A stretch of 64,000 nt of DNA from Pseudonocardia cypriaca (GTDB taxonomy: Bacteria; Actinomycetota; Actinomycetes; Mycobacteriales; Pseudonocardiaceae), in the NCBI RefSeq assembly GCF_006717045.1, contig NZ_VFPH01000001.1, forward strand, positions 434,001-498,000, in the 5' to 3' direction. The notes beneath the pieces were generated by a model. The model searched no databases. It was not told the origin of the DNA and saw only the letters and a program-made list of their open reading frames with translations. Position numbers and translations under genes: made by a program. Below are positions 17,242 to 26,006 of this stretch, one piece after another (the first letter of the stretch is position 1; the number at the start of each line of letters is the position of its first letter).

Positions 17242-18572
17242 GTCTGAGTGATATCGGCCGGATCGTGCTCCGGCGCTGGCTGATCGTCCTGGCGACGATC
17301 CTCGCGTGCACGGGGCTGGCGGCCGCCTACGTGTGGAGCATCCCCACCACCTACACCGCGACGACCCGGCTGTACGTGTCGATGGCGACCGGGACGTCGG
17401 TGAACGACTCGTACCAGGGCGGACTGGCCTCCCAGCAGCGGATCACCTCCTACTCGCACGTTGCGGGAGGTGTCGCGGTGGCCGAGCGGGTCATCGCCGA
17501 CCTCGGTCTGCCCACCTCGCCGCAAGAGTTGCAGAGCAAGATCTCGGTGACCTTCCCTCCGGCCAGTGCGCTGCTCGACGTCGCCGTCACCGACTCGTCG
17601 CCCGATGGTGCACGCCTGCTGGCCGACAACGTGGCGGCGCACTTCCGCAAGCTCGTCGGGGAGATCGAGACGACCACGGTCGGCGCGGCTCCGGCCGCCG
17701 AAGCAACGGTCATCGATCCCGCCCAGCTCCCGACGGCTCCCAACGGGCCCCCCGTCCTCCGGTTGCTCGCGATCGGCCTGCTCGCCGGAATCGGGTTGGG
17801 CGGCCTTGCTGCGTTCCTCCTGGACCGGCTCGATCCCCGCGTGCGTCGACCGGAGCAGCTGACCGGTGCGCTGAGCATGCCGGTCCTCGCCTCCGTACCG
17901 GGGAACGACGCCGACGCCCGATGGGCGTTCAGGCGGCTGCGGGCACGGCTGATGTCCGGGAACGACGCCCCCGAACTGGCCACCCTGCTGTTCACCAGCG
18001 CCTCCCGGCATTCGGTCCCGATGGTCGCCACAGGGCTGGCGGGGGCGCTCGCCGGTACCGGTCGGGACGTCGTCCTGGTGGACGCCGACGTGTCGAGCAC
18101 GGGCGCTACGGCGCGCCTGGACATGCTGTCCGTGCCCGGACTCGCGGACTGGCTCCGCACGCCCGGATCGCCGGTTGACGACCTCTTGCGGATGGCTCCC
18201 GAGGGGTACGTCGTGCTGCCCCTCGGCGCCGCCGACGAGCGCACCCCCGACCTCATCGACTCGGCGCGGATGCCGGATCTGCTGTCCCAGCTGCAGGCCC
18301 GGTTCGACCACGTCGTGCTGGACACGGCGCCTGTGCGAGCCGACACCGCCGCGATCACACTCGGTCCGCGCTGCGCAGCCACGGTCGTGGTCGCCGAGCT
18401 GGAGACCTCGTCATTGCCCGAGGTGCGAGCTGCGGTGGGGAGCCTCCGAGAGGCAGGGGTCCCGCTGCTCGGAGCGATCGTGGCCGCCCGGCCACCACGC
18501 CGGCAGCGACGACAGGAGCATCGCGGCCGCTCGGCATCGGTCACGCGACCCAGCCTCGTTCCCAGCGCGTAG
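17238..18572 (+). CDS. Wzz/BY-kinase-like protein with lost Walker A
   Basis: This 444-aa protein has a Wzz domain: a membrane helix at residues 14-33, then periplasmic YTATTRLYVSMATG and DGARLLADNVAAHF, and a second helix at about 175-195. It is fused to a cytoplasmic P-loop-kinase-like domain. The Walker A' strand DVVLVDADVS is present, but the place where GEGKST should stand reads SASRHSVPMV, so no lysine or glycine loop remains. No C-terminal tyrosine cluster is present; the tail is basic. It probably controls chain length but cannot bind ATP in the normal way. The ATGA overlap couples it to the polymerase. Confidence 0.82.
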   Translation: MSLSDIGRIVLRRWLIVLATILACTGLAAAYVWSIPTTYTATTRLYVSMATGTSVNDSYQGGLASQQRITSYSHVAGGVAVAERVIADLGLPTSPQELQSKISVTFPPASALLDVAVTDSSPDGARLLADNVAAHFRKLVGEIETTTVGAAPAAEATVIDPAQLPTAPNGPPVLRLLAIGLLAGIGLGGLAAFLLDRLDPRVRRPEQLTGALSMPVLASVPGNDADARWAFRRLRARLMSGNDAPELATLLFTSASRHSVPMVATGLAGALAGTGRDVVLVDADVSSTGATARLDMLSVPGLADWLRTPGSPVDDLLRMAPEGYVVLPLGAADERTPDLIDSARMPDLLSQLQARFDHVVLDTAPVRADTAAITLGPRCAATVVVAELETSSLPEVRAAVGSLREAGVPLLGAIVAARPPRRQRRQEHRGRSASVTRPSLVPSA

Positions 18573-18607
18573 TCGTCCATGACACCTCCGACGGCACTCC
18601 TGAGTCC

Positions 18608-19819
18608 ATGGCAGACGACGCCCTGAGCCGGCGTCGGCTGCTGGCCGCCTCGCTCGGTGCCGCTGCGGCACCGGGCCTGGCGGCCTGTTCGGGGCAGGCT
18701 GGGGGAGAACCCGTCGGGCCGGCGCAGCCGCAGTTCGCCGCGTCGCCCCGCAACGTCCGGGATTTCGGTGCGATCGGTGACGGCGTCGCCGACGACACCC
18801 AGGCCATCGCGCGGGCGTGCGCGGACAGCGCGCCCGTGCTCCTGCACTTCCCGGCCGGGCACTACCTCGTATCCGAGTGGCCCGACCTTCCCGACTACTC
18901 CGTGGTCACCGGCGACGGTGGCGACGTGAGCCTGATCGTGCACAACGGTGAGGGAACGCTGATCGCGCTCCGGGACCGGCAGCGCGTGAGCTTCCGGAGC
19001 ATCGGGATCTTCGTCACCACGCCGGACGCCACCGCGATCTCGCTGTCGAACTCGTTCCGCTGCTCGTTCGACTCGGTCGTGCTGCGTGGCAACCATCTCA
19101 GCGACAACCACCCGCAGTTCTTGGGACAGCGCGGCGTCGTGCTCGACCAGAACACGGGTGGCACCGCGTTCGTGAACAGCGACATCAACAACTTCGGCGT
19201 CGGACTCGTGACGTCCTGCATCCAGAACTACGTCACCTCGTCGAAGTTCACGAGCAACCACGTCAGTGTCCTGGGCACCGGCAACGATCACAACGCCGGT
19301 CTGTCGCTCAGCAACGTCGAGTTCGTGTCGGACACGGACCCGCGGACGACGAACCACCACATCCGCGTCGACGGTGCGGCCAACGCCTGGTGGCTGATCA
19401 ATGTTTGGTTCGAAGGTGCCGATGTCGCGCTGTCGATCGGTGATCGCGACCGCGGTGGTCCCGCCCAGTTCGGCATGGTCAATTGCAAGGTTGCGGCGCG
19501 CAGCGTCTGCCTCGACCTGATCTACTGCCGCCAGCCCTACCTCGCGAACGTCCAGTTCGGGCACGACCTCGTCACGCATCCGGTGGAGCTGAAGATCGAC
19601 CCGGTCGGCTGCCCGGAGGGAACGGCCGCGAACCTCATCTCGAGTGCGTCCGATGAGCTCGATCCCAGCACCTTCCCCGGCACTTGGCAGGTCACCGGGC
19701 GAAGGGCGACGGACAGCCTCGTCCTGCGGGACCCCGCCGGTCGGTACTGGCGGTTGGCGGTGGCGACCGACGGTACCGTCGAGACGATTGCGCTGGGTGA
19801 TGGGCGGCCGCCGCGATGA
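18608..19819 (+). CDS. Tat-exported lipoprotein with pectate-lyase-like beta helix
   Basis: In this 403-aa product the N-terminus carries SRRRLLAAS, a twin-arginine signal, followed by a lipobox, GLAAC, at about residue 27. The mature protein begins with VRDFGAIGDGVADDTQAI, the Pectate_lyase_3 signature, and continues as a right-handed parallel beta helix rich in Asn/Asp/Ser turns (near NSDINNFGVG and ALSIGDRDRG). Such proteins bind or cleave polyuronates and phage- or capsule-like polymers. In this operon a role in cutting or editing the exported chain is plausible. The gap from the previous gene is 35 bp, so it is probably on the same transcript. Confidence 0.8.
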   Translation: MADDALSRRRLLAASLGAAAAPGLAACSGQAGGEPVGPAQPQFAASPRNVRDFGAIGDGVADDTQAIARACADSAPVLLHFPAGHYLVSEWPDLPDYSVVTGDGGDVSLIVHNGEGTLIALRDRQRVSFRSIGIFVTTPDATAISLSNSFRCSFDSVVLRGNHLSDNHPQFLGQRGVVLDQNTGGTAFVNSDINNFGVGLVTSCIQNYVTSSKFTSNHVSVLGTGNDHNAGLSLSNVEFVSDTDPRTTNHHIRVDGAANAWWLINVWFEGADVALSIGDRDRGGPAQFGMVNCKVAARSVCLDLIYCRQPYLANVQFGHDLVTHPVELKIDPVGCPEGTAANLISSASDELDPSTFPGTWQVTGRRATDSLVLRDPAGRYWRLAVATDGTVETIALGDGRPPR

Positions 19820-20502
19820 TGCGCTCATTGGCGGTCGTGCTCGCCGCCGGCAGGCTTTACTCGCGGCCGATCCGGCACAGCCTGCGTGTCCACCGCTCGA
19901 GGGGCTCCTGCCTCCGGCTCGGCCCCGTGACGGCGGGCGGACACGTCGTGGTCCTCCGTCCGCCGCGCTTCTCCGACGTGGAGGCCTGGCGCTCGATCCG
20001 GCTGCGCGACCGGTGTCTGATCGAGCCGTTCTGGTTGTCGTCCACGCTGTCGTGGGAGGAGCGCCATTCCGATCGGGCGTGGATGGAAGAGGTGCTCAGC
20101 GGACGCGCGAACGCGCGCGTCGGCCGGAGCCTGTCGCTGGTCATCGAGGTGGACGGCGCATTCGCCGGCCAGTTCAACCTCGAGCGCATCGATACCGGTG
20201 CCCGGAGCGCCGAGATCGGCGCCTGGCTGGATTCGACCCTGGCCGGGCGGTGGATCATGCGCGCCGCCGGCCAGCTCCTTGCCGACCATGCCTTCGGTTC
20301 GATGGGGCTGCGTCGGATCACCGCGCCGGTCTGCGTGGACAACGTCGCCGCCGCGCTGGCCGTGCGGCATTTCGGGATGTGCCGGGAGGGCACGATGGCG
20401 AGCTACCTCGATGTAGGAGGGCGGCGCATGCCGCACGACCTGTGGGCAATCACAGCCGACACGTGGGTGGCGACGGCGGGTCGTTCGTCGGCTGCCGGCT
20501 GA
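19816..20502 (+). CDS. RimJ/RimL-type GNAT acetyltransferase
   Basis: This 228-aa GNAT-fold protein has VVLRPPRFSDVEAWRSIR as the first motif, FAGQFNLERID, AEIGAWLDSTLAGRWIM (acetyl-CoA loop region) and LRRITAPVCVDNVAAALAV. The pattern is that of ribosomal-protein/aminosugar N-acetyltransferases. In a polysaccharide operon, acetylation of an amino sugar is the more likely role. The ATG overlaps the previous stop. Its 3' end overlaps the convergent pyruvyl transferase gene by 53 bp, which is unusual and places both C-termini on shared DNA. Confidence 0.8.
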   Translation: MMRSLAVVLAAGRLYSRPIRHSLRVHRSRGSCLRLGPVTAGGHVVVLRPPRFSDVEAWRSIRLRDRCLIEPFWLSSTLSWEERHSDRAWMEEVLSGRANARVGRSLSLVIEVDGAFAGQFNLERIDTGARSAEIGAWLDSTLAGRWIMRAAGQLLADHAFGSMGLRRITAPVCVDNVAAALAVRHFGMCREGTMASYLDVGGRRMPHDLWAITADTWVATAGRSSAAG

Positions 20503-21838
20503 CCTTTCCGTCGACGATCCCGACGATCCGGTCGAACACCGCCCGGCTTGCGAGAACCTGGTGTGCGGCGGCGTCCAGCAGCGAGGCCCGCAGCCGCGGT
20601 GCCTCGTGCCACATCCGCTCGACGGACCGCCGCAGCCGGTCCTCGACGTCCTCGCCGTCGAGCCGGACGAGATCGAGGCCGTCCCCGAACATCGCCGCCA
20701 GCCCGTTGAACTTGTCGTCGTAGTACTGCGACGTCGACATCCCGACGACGGGGATCCCTTGGGAGAGAGCGAAGACCGCGTTGTGGTACGCGCCCGTGAC
20801 GACGACGCGGCACCGTCCGACCTGGCGGCACAGGGATCGCGCACTCGCGAACCGGCCCAACGGTGCGGCGGTCGCGGCTGAGCCTGCGAGCAGGGGCAGT
20901 GTCGCGCGTCGGTCCTCCGCGGCGTGCTCAGAGATGATGAGCGGGACCAGTGCTGCCGACCGTTCGGCCGCCAGGGACTGGACCGCCGCGGCGAGAGCCG
21001 TGCGCATGCGGGTGTCGACCGGCGAGTAGTCGGCGACCCGCAAACACACCCCGATGTCGTTGCCGAGCTCGCGGGGCCGCACGGTGTAGCCGAGTTCGAC
21101 CGCGTCGTCCCCGGTGACGATCACCCGGTCGGCCGGCACGCCGAGCCGGCGCAGCAGGTCCGGACCGCGCAGGCCCTCGCGGAGCGCGATGAGGTCGACC
21201 AGTGGCAGGACGTCCGCGGCGTGTCGCAGCAGGGCCTCGTCGCCGAGCGGCCCGATGCCCTGCCCGATGAGGAAGGCAGGGATGCCGTGGGTGGTGGCGT
21301 ACCCCAGGAGGTCGAGGGTGCGCTCGGTCTGGAAACGATCCACGTCGGTCAGGTAGCCGCCGCCGATGGCGATCACTGCCGTGGCGTCGGCCAGCGCGTT
21401 CGGCAGCCGGCCGCCCTCGCGTCGGAGCGCGGGTCGCTCCCTGTCCGCCCGCCCGGACCCCGTCCGGTCCACCGAACGGTGAGCGGGTTGCAGCCGTCGG
21501 GCGACCCGACCGGGAAGGGCCGTGGCGGCGTCCCACGCGTTGAACAGAGGCCCGGTCAGTTCGGGGACCCGTCGGCCGGTCAGCCGCCGGGGAGACCGCC
21601 GGGGCCAGTCCCCGCCGCGCTGGTAGCAGATGGGTTCCACCGCAGGCTCGTACGCCCGCAGCAGCCCGGGTGCGAACGTGAGCACGCCGACGCGGGCGCT
21701 CGGCCACTGTCGGGTGAGCCGGCGAACGGATACGTCGAGGATGGCGAGATCACCCTTGTTGTTGAGCCAGTACTCCCCGTTCTCGACGAGGACGCGGGTC
21801 TCGTTCGATGCGGGAGCGATACCAGTCCTGTCCATCAC
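20450..21838 (-). CDS. Polysaccharide pyruvyl transferase family protein
   Basis: This 462-aa protein has the CsaB/WcaK-type layout: an N-terminal EYWLNNKGDLAIL, then AVIAIGGGYLTD near residue 160, FLIGQGIGPL, and a C-terminal TGAYHNAVFALSQGIPVVG. It is a GT-B-like fold that transfers pyruvate from phosphoenolpyruvate to a sugar, making a ketal that adds negative charge. The start may be the GTG at 21838, in a GTGA overlap with the GT2 gene, or the adjacent ATG at 21835. A basic insert near residues 115-135 is not typical. The gene follows the initiating transferase and a GT2 on the minus strand. Confidence 0.85.
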   Translation of the reverse strand: MMDRTGIAPASNETRVLVENGEYWLNNKGDLAILDVSVRRLTRQWPSARVGVLTFAPGLLRAYEPAVEPICYQRGGDWPRRSPRRLTGRRVPELTGPLFNAWDAATALPGRVARRLQPAHRSVDRTGSGRADRERPALRREGGRLPNALADATAVIAIGGGYLTDVDRFQTERTLDLLGYATTHGIPAFLIGQGIGPLGDEALLRHAADVLPLVDLIALREGLRGPDLLRRLGVPADRVIVTGDDAVELGYTVRPRELGNDIGVCLRVADYSPVDTRMRTALAAAVQSLAAERSAALVPLIISEHAAEDRRATLPLLAGSAATAAPLGRFASARSLCRQVGRCRVVVTGAYHNAVFALSQGIPVVGMSTSQYYDDKFNGLAAMFGDGLDLVRLDGEDVEDRLRRSVERMWHEAPRLRASLLDAAAHQVLASRAVFDRIVGIVDGKVSRQPTNDPPSPPTCRL

Positions 21839-22671
21839 GCCTTCACGAGGTGTGTCGTCACCGCGACCTGCGACCGCACCCTCAGGCGTTCGAGGCCCGC
21901 TCGTACCAACCGGACATCACCGGCGAGCACATCGGACGCGTGCACGTACTCGGGGTGATCCCGGCGGAGGCGGTGGTGGAAGTACAGCATCTCCGACAGT
22001 TTGCTCCAGCTCGAGCTGCGGCTGCACAGGTTGAAGGTCGAGCTCCGCCACGCAGCTGTGCTCTCCGGCATCCCGAAGAACGCGCCGAACGCTGTGACCC
22101 GAGCAAACAGGTCCACGTCCATGGGGAACACGAGGTCGGGCCGGAGCCCGTCCACCCGGTCGAAATGTTCACGACGGAACATCGCCGCGGCAGTCGGTCC
22201 GAATTCCGCCGGGCCCTGGCGCACGATGGTGCTCATCAGTGCACGCGGTGACTGCAGGCCCTCCAGTCCCGGTATCCCGAGCCCGGACTCCTTCACCGCG
22301 CTCTCCTCGTCGATGACGTCGAACCTCGACGAGACGATGGCGATGGCCGGGTCGCGCAGCAGGTCGAGCTGGGCGGCCAGCGATCCCGGCCACAGCACGT
22401 CGTCGGCACAGACGATCTTCGTGAGCCGCCCGCCGGACAGCTCCACGACCCGGTTCCAGTTGGCCCCGATGTGGAGCGTGACCTCGTTGCGGTGGACTCG
22501 GATGCGGCTGTCGGCGAAGGAGCGGGCGATGTCGCCCGTCCCGTCGTCGCTGCCGTTGTCCAACACCACCACCTCGCAGTCGACGTCCTGGTCGAGGATG
22601 GAGCGCAGCGTCTCGTCGATCGTGCGGGCGGAGTTGTAGGCGGGCACGCACACTGACAGCGGCGGAATCAT
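21835..22671 (-). CDS. Family 2 glycosyltransferase
   Basis: This 278-aa GT-A enzyme begins PPLSVCVPAYNSARTIDETL, followed by VVVLDNGSDDGTGDIA and KIVCADDVLWPGSL, the DxD-equivalent. PMDVDLFARVTAFG is the acceptor/base region. I chose the ATG at 22671 because CCGGGG lies upstream and the first strand then starts at the N-terminus. A GTG at 22695 would add 8 residues and overlap the upstream gene by 11 nt. It probably adds the second sugar onto the lipid carrier primed by the gene next to it. Confidence 0.88.
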   Translation of the reverse strand: MIPPLSVCVPAYNSARTIDETLRSILDQDVDCEVVVLDNGSDDGTGDIARSFADSRIRVHRNEVTLHIGANWNRVVELSGGRLTKIVCADDVLWPGSLAAQLDLLRDPAIAIVSSRFDVIDEESAVKESGLGIPGLEGLQSPRALMSTIVRQGPAEFGPTAAAMFRREHFDRVDGLRPDLVFPMDVDLFARVTAFGAFFGMPESTAAWRSSTFNLCSRSSSWSKLSEMLYFHHRLRRDHPEYVHASDVLAGDVRLVRAGLERLRVRSQVAVTTHLVKA

Positions 22672-22684
22672 GACACCCCGGAAT

Positions 22685-24148
22685 TCATCGGCCACGGGCG
22701 AGGAAGACCTCCCCGATCGTCCGGAAAAGGATCTTGACGTCGAGCCATATCGACCAGTTCTCGATGTAGTAGTTGTCGAATCGAGCCCGGTCGGCGATGG
22801 GCGTGTCCCCGCGCAGGCCGCTCACCTGAGCCAATCCGGTCAATCCGACCTGGGCGCGGTGCCGATAGGCGTAACGCTCGAACTCCGAGGAGAACTTGTC
22901 GACGAAGTGGGGCCGCTCGGGGCGTGGCCCGACGAGGGTCATGTCGCCCCTCAGGACGTTCCACAGCTGTGGCAGCTCGTCGATGGACGTCCGGCGGAGC
23001 AGGCGGCCGACCGGTCCGACGCGGTCGTCGGCCGCGATCGACCAGGTCGTCGCCGCATCCTCCTCGTCGGCGGGTCGCATCGTGCGCAGCTTCAGGCAGT
23101 TGAACAGCCGGCCGTTCTGGCCGACCCGTGGCTGGCTGAAGATGACGCCAGGGCCGCCCTCGATGCGGACGGCGAGCGCGGCCGCCCCGAGGACCGGTGC
23201 TGAGATCACCAGGGTCAAGCCGGCGAGCACCAGGTCGATCGTGCGTTTGATCACCCGCGCCAGCCCGCGCAGCTTCGGGGTGTGGATTCGCATGATGGGG
23301 ATCGAGCCGATGTGATCGGCGGTTCCGGCCTGGGTCCGGAAGTAGTGCAGCCGAGGGACGATAAGCAGGTCGCAGGGTTCGCAGGTCGGCGTGCGGACGG
23401 CGGTGAGCAGCTCCGGCTCGGGCACGTCGCCGTCCGCGACCATCAGGACGTCGGCATGCCCTGATCGGACCGCCTCATCGAGGTCGGCGAGCTTGCCGAG
23501 CCAGCGGGTGACGGCGCTGGCGGCGCATGCCGGTTCGTTGTCGATGCACCCAACGAGGTGCAGCCCGTACTGCGGTTGCCGAGTGAGGATCTGGGCGATC
23601 TCGGCCGCGAGCGGCCCTCCGCCGACCAGCACGGTCGGGTGGCGGGCGATCCGTCGCCTTCTGGCCCAGCGCGCGAGCCCGGTGGTCGCGATCCGGCCGG
23701 CCACGACGAGTCCCATCCCGATTGCGACGTTCTGTAGGAACGTGGTCACGGCCTGCTGATCGTGCCGCAGGGCGATGGCTGTCGCGACGACACCGGCAGA
23801 CACGAGGATCTTGGAAAGGAGCTGCGGCAAGTCATCGAGAACGCTCAGATGTAGGCGAGCCCGGAAGTGCCCGCCGACGTTGCACATCAGTACTGCAAGA
23901 ACTGCGGTCGAAATGAATGCCTTCGGCTGTTGTGGGGCCCACAGCAGTGGAACGAGGAGCATCGCCGCATCGACCGGAAGGACGACCATCCACGCCCGAA
24001 TGCGATGCGAGATGCGCCGAACGCTGCTCTCGGGAGCTGCTGGTGTGTCACGTTCGAGCAGGTCGGACGGCCGGTCGGCGGCAGGTGTCGCTCCGAAGGC
24101 CCGCGGCGTTCGCGTGGGGCTGTTCGGCGAAGATTGCACGTACGTCAC
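22685..24148 (-). CDS. Initiating undecaprenyl-phosphate sugar-1-P transferase (WbaP-type)
   Basis: In this 487-aa protein the N-terminal half has several membrane helices (about residues 50-170) and then a Rossmann-like CoA_binding_3 segment (TVLVGGGPLAAEIAQIL). The C-terminal half is the bacterial sugar transferase domain: IKRTIDLVLAGL with one reentrant helix, GVIFSQPRVGQNGRLF, LKLRTM, LRRTSIDELPQLWNVL and GPRPERP. It transfers a hexose-1-phosphate from an NDP-hexose to undecaprenyl phosphate and so starts repeat-unit synthesis. The start is a GTG with GGAAAGG 8 nt upstream. It is divergent from the histidine kinase gene, so the two may be co-regulated. Confidence 0.92.
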   Translation of the reverse strand: MTYVQSSPNSPTRTPRAFGATPAADRPSDLLERDTPAAPESSVRRISHRIRAWMVVLPVDAAMLLVPLLWAPQQPKAFISTAVLAVLMCNVGGHFRARLHLSVLDDLPQLLSKILVSAGVVATAIALRHDQQAVTTFLQNVAIGMGLVVAGRIATTGLARWARRRRIARHPTVLVGGGPLAAEIAQILTRQPQYGLHLVGCIDNEPACAASAVTRWLGKLADLDEAVRSGHADVLMVADGDVPEPELLTAVRTPTCEPCDLLIVPRLHYFRTQAGTADHIGSIPIMRIHTPKLRGLARVIKRTIDLVLAGLTLVISAPVLGAAALAVRIEGGPGVIFSQPRVGQNGRLFNCLKLRTMRPADEEDAATTWSIAADDRVGPVGRLLRRTSIDELPQLWNVLRGDMTLVGPRPERPHFVDKFSSEFERYAYRHRAQVGLTGLAQVSGLRGDTPIADRARFDNYYIENWSIWLDVKILFRTIGEVFLARGR

Positions 24149-24515
24149 AACCGCTACCTTTCCAGGCGGCCCCGATCAGTGGATGCCGGAACACTGGTAC
24201 TGCCCCCGACGGACGACCCGATGTTGGCAGTGTGGTCCACGCCGATGAATCGTCACAATTGACGGCATCGGGGCAGGTGGTCGCACGTCGTCAATTTTGG
24301 TGAAGGCCGATGCAGCACGTATCGCCGCGGTCACGGAATGCTGCACGGCCTCGCCCGTCCACGCGGGGTGCGCCGTCGCATCTACGGGCGCTCCGGCTGC
24401 GCCTCCGTGGTGCAGGTGGTGGCGGTGGCGGCGGCGTGCACCGCTGGTTAACGCCCAGGTCGATCCCCACGAGTGATGCTGGACGAGACGCTTACCTCGG
24501 TCAGGGGGATCGTCG
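24149..24515. promoter_or_regulatory. Divergent regulatory region with CAATTG-centred sites
   Basis: This 367-bp stretch without a gene separates the initiating transferase from the sensor kinase. It contains CGTCACAATTGACG (24251-24264), with 5-bp arms around CAAT, and CGTCAATTTT (24289-24298). A 13-of-14 match to the first lies at 10103-10116, before the GT4 operon. A G-rich ribosome site precedes the kinase ATG at 24516. The rest (24300-24480) is GC-rich and shows no gene or clear hairpin. A response-regulator operator is plausible but unproven. Confidence 0.45.
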
Positions 24516-26006
24516 ATGTGGTTGTCCCGTATCGTGAGGCCGGTCCGGCTGCTCGCCTCGAGCCCGGCCGTACGACGCGTCGTCCGTCGCGTCCTGTTCG
24601 TTCTCGCGGCAGGCGCGATCGTGGCAGTGGCGTTCTCACCGCTGCAGAGTCAGCTGCCGCCTGCTCGCGTGGCGCTGGTCCTGGCTCTGTTCACGGCCGT
24701 CGGAGGCGCCGCGGCCGCTCTGCTGGCGCTGCTGGCCGCACGGTTGACCGCTGACAGTCGGACCGGCTGGTTGAGCACGGTGCTCGGCTGCTACAGCCTC
24801 GTCGTGATCCCGACGACCATGATCGACACTCTCGATATCGCCCCCGGGTCGGTCGTCGAGGTCGTGCACATCCTCGTTTGCTGCGCGGTCGTGGTGTTGC
24901 TCCTGGCTGCGCTGGTCGCACCGGCGCCGCCGTCCGGCCGGCGAGCCGCCGTCGTGGCGCTCGGTGGCGCCGGCATGGTTGGCGCAGCCGGCGTGTTGGC
25001 TGCCGTCTTCCCGGCGGCGGCGCTGGCGATCGCGGCGTCTCAGCCGGTGGGCCTCGTGGTCGCGCTGGCATGGACCGGTGTGGCCACCGCAATCGCGGAG
25101 CTCGCGGCGGAGCAGCGGGCGTGGCCCGTGTGGCACGTCGCAGGCGGGCTCGCGCTGCTCGGGATCGCGGACGCCGGACGGGTCCTCGCCGGCTTCTCAC
25201 CGGAGGTCGAGCTGGGCCTCGCCTGGTCGACCGTTCACTTCCTCGCAGTGGGCCTGGTGCTGTGGGGGACACTGCGCCTGGCGGGCGACGCCCTCAACCG
25301 GCTGAGCGACGAGCAGGCCGCGCACGAGGCGGAGCTTCAGCAGGCGGAGATCTGCCTCGCTCGTAGCGCCGTACGCGACCACGAGCTGCGCAACGGGCTA
25401 GCCGGCCTCGCCGGTGCGACGAGCCTGATGAGCTCCGACAGCGTGGATCCGCGGCTGACGAGCGCTGTAGCCGCCGAGCTGTGCCGGCTCGAGGAGCTGC
25501 TGCAAGCACCGGGCGACCATCGGCGACCGCCACGGAGATCGACCTATGCCGTCGGCCCGGTGCTCGAGGGGCTCGTCGCTCTGCGTCTGGTGACGGGAAT
25601 GGACATCCGTCTCGACGCGGACCGCGAGCTGCGCGCTGTCGGATCGTCAGCGGAGCTCGCTCAGGTCGTGACCAACCTGATCGAGAACGCCGCCCGGCAC
25701 GCCCCGGGCAGTCCGGTGCAGCTGAGCGCCTTTCGCGACGGCGACGAGATCGTGATCCGGATGCGGGACCAAGGGCCGGGCGTGCCGCCCGGTCGCGAGC
25801 AAGCCGTGTTCGAGCCATGGGTGCGTGACGAGCGAGCCGGCGGGACGGGCCTTGGCCTGCACATCTGTCGAAGGATCCTCGAGGATGCCGGTGGCTCGAT
25901 CGCCGTTCATTCGCCGACGCCGCGCGGCCCCGGCTGCACGATAGTCGTCAGGCTGCCGGCAGAGCCGGCTTGCGCTCCGCGCCCGTTTCTCGCGGCAGGT
26001 GCGTAG
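24516..26006 (+). CDS. Membrane sensor histidine kinase
   Basis: This 496-aa protein has an N-terminal half holding about eight hydrophobic helices with short loops and no large sensor domain, so it probably senses within the membrane. The dimerisation box reads VRDHELRNGLAGL near residue 290, with the phospho-accepting His. The ATPase domain has NLIENAARHAP (N box), MRDQGPGVP (G1) and GGTGLGLHICRRI (G2). The ATG has GGGGG eight or so bases upstream. Its TAG overlaps the GTG of the response regulator by one base, so they form a two-component pair, most likely for polysaccharide or envelope signals given the neighbourhood. Confidence 0.88.
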   Translation: MWLSRIVRPVRLLASSPAVRRVVRRVLFVLAAGAIVAVAFSPLQSQLPPARVALVLALFTAVGGAAAALLALLAARLTADSRTGWLSTVLGCYSLVVIPTTMIDTLDIAPGSVVEVVHILVCCAVVVLLLAALVAPAPPSGRRAAVVALGGAGMVGAAGVLAAVFPAAALAIAASQPVGLVVALAWTGVATAIAELAAEQRAWPVWHVAGGLALLGIADAGRVLAGFSPEVELGLAWSTVHFLAVGLVLWGTLRLAGDALNRLSDEQAAHEAELQQAEICLARSAVRDHELRNGLAGLAGATSLMSSDSVDPRLTSAVAAELCRLEELLQAPGDHRRPPRRSTYAVGPVLEGLVALRLVTGMDIRLDADRELRAVGSSAELAQVVTNLIENAARHAPGSPVQLSAFRDGDEIVIRMRDQGPGVPPGREQAVFEPWVRDERAGGTGLGLHICRRILEDAGGSIAVHSPTPRGPGCTIVVRLPAEPACAPRPFLAAGA

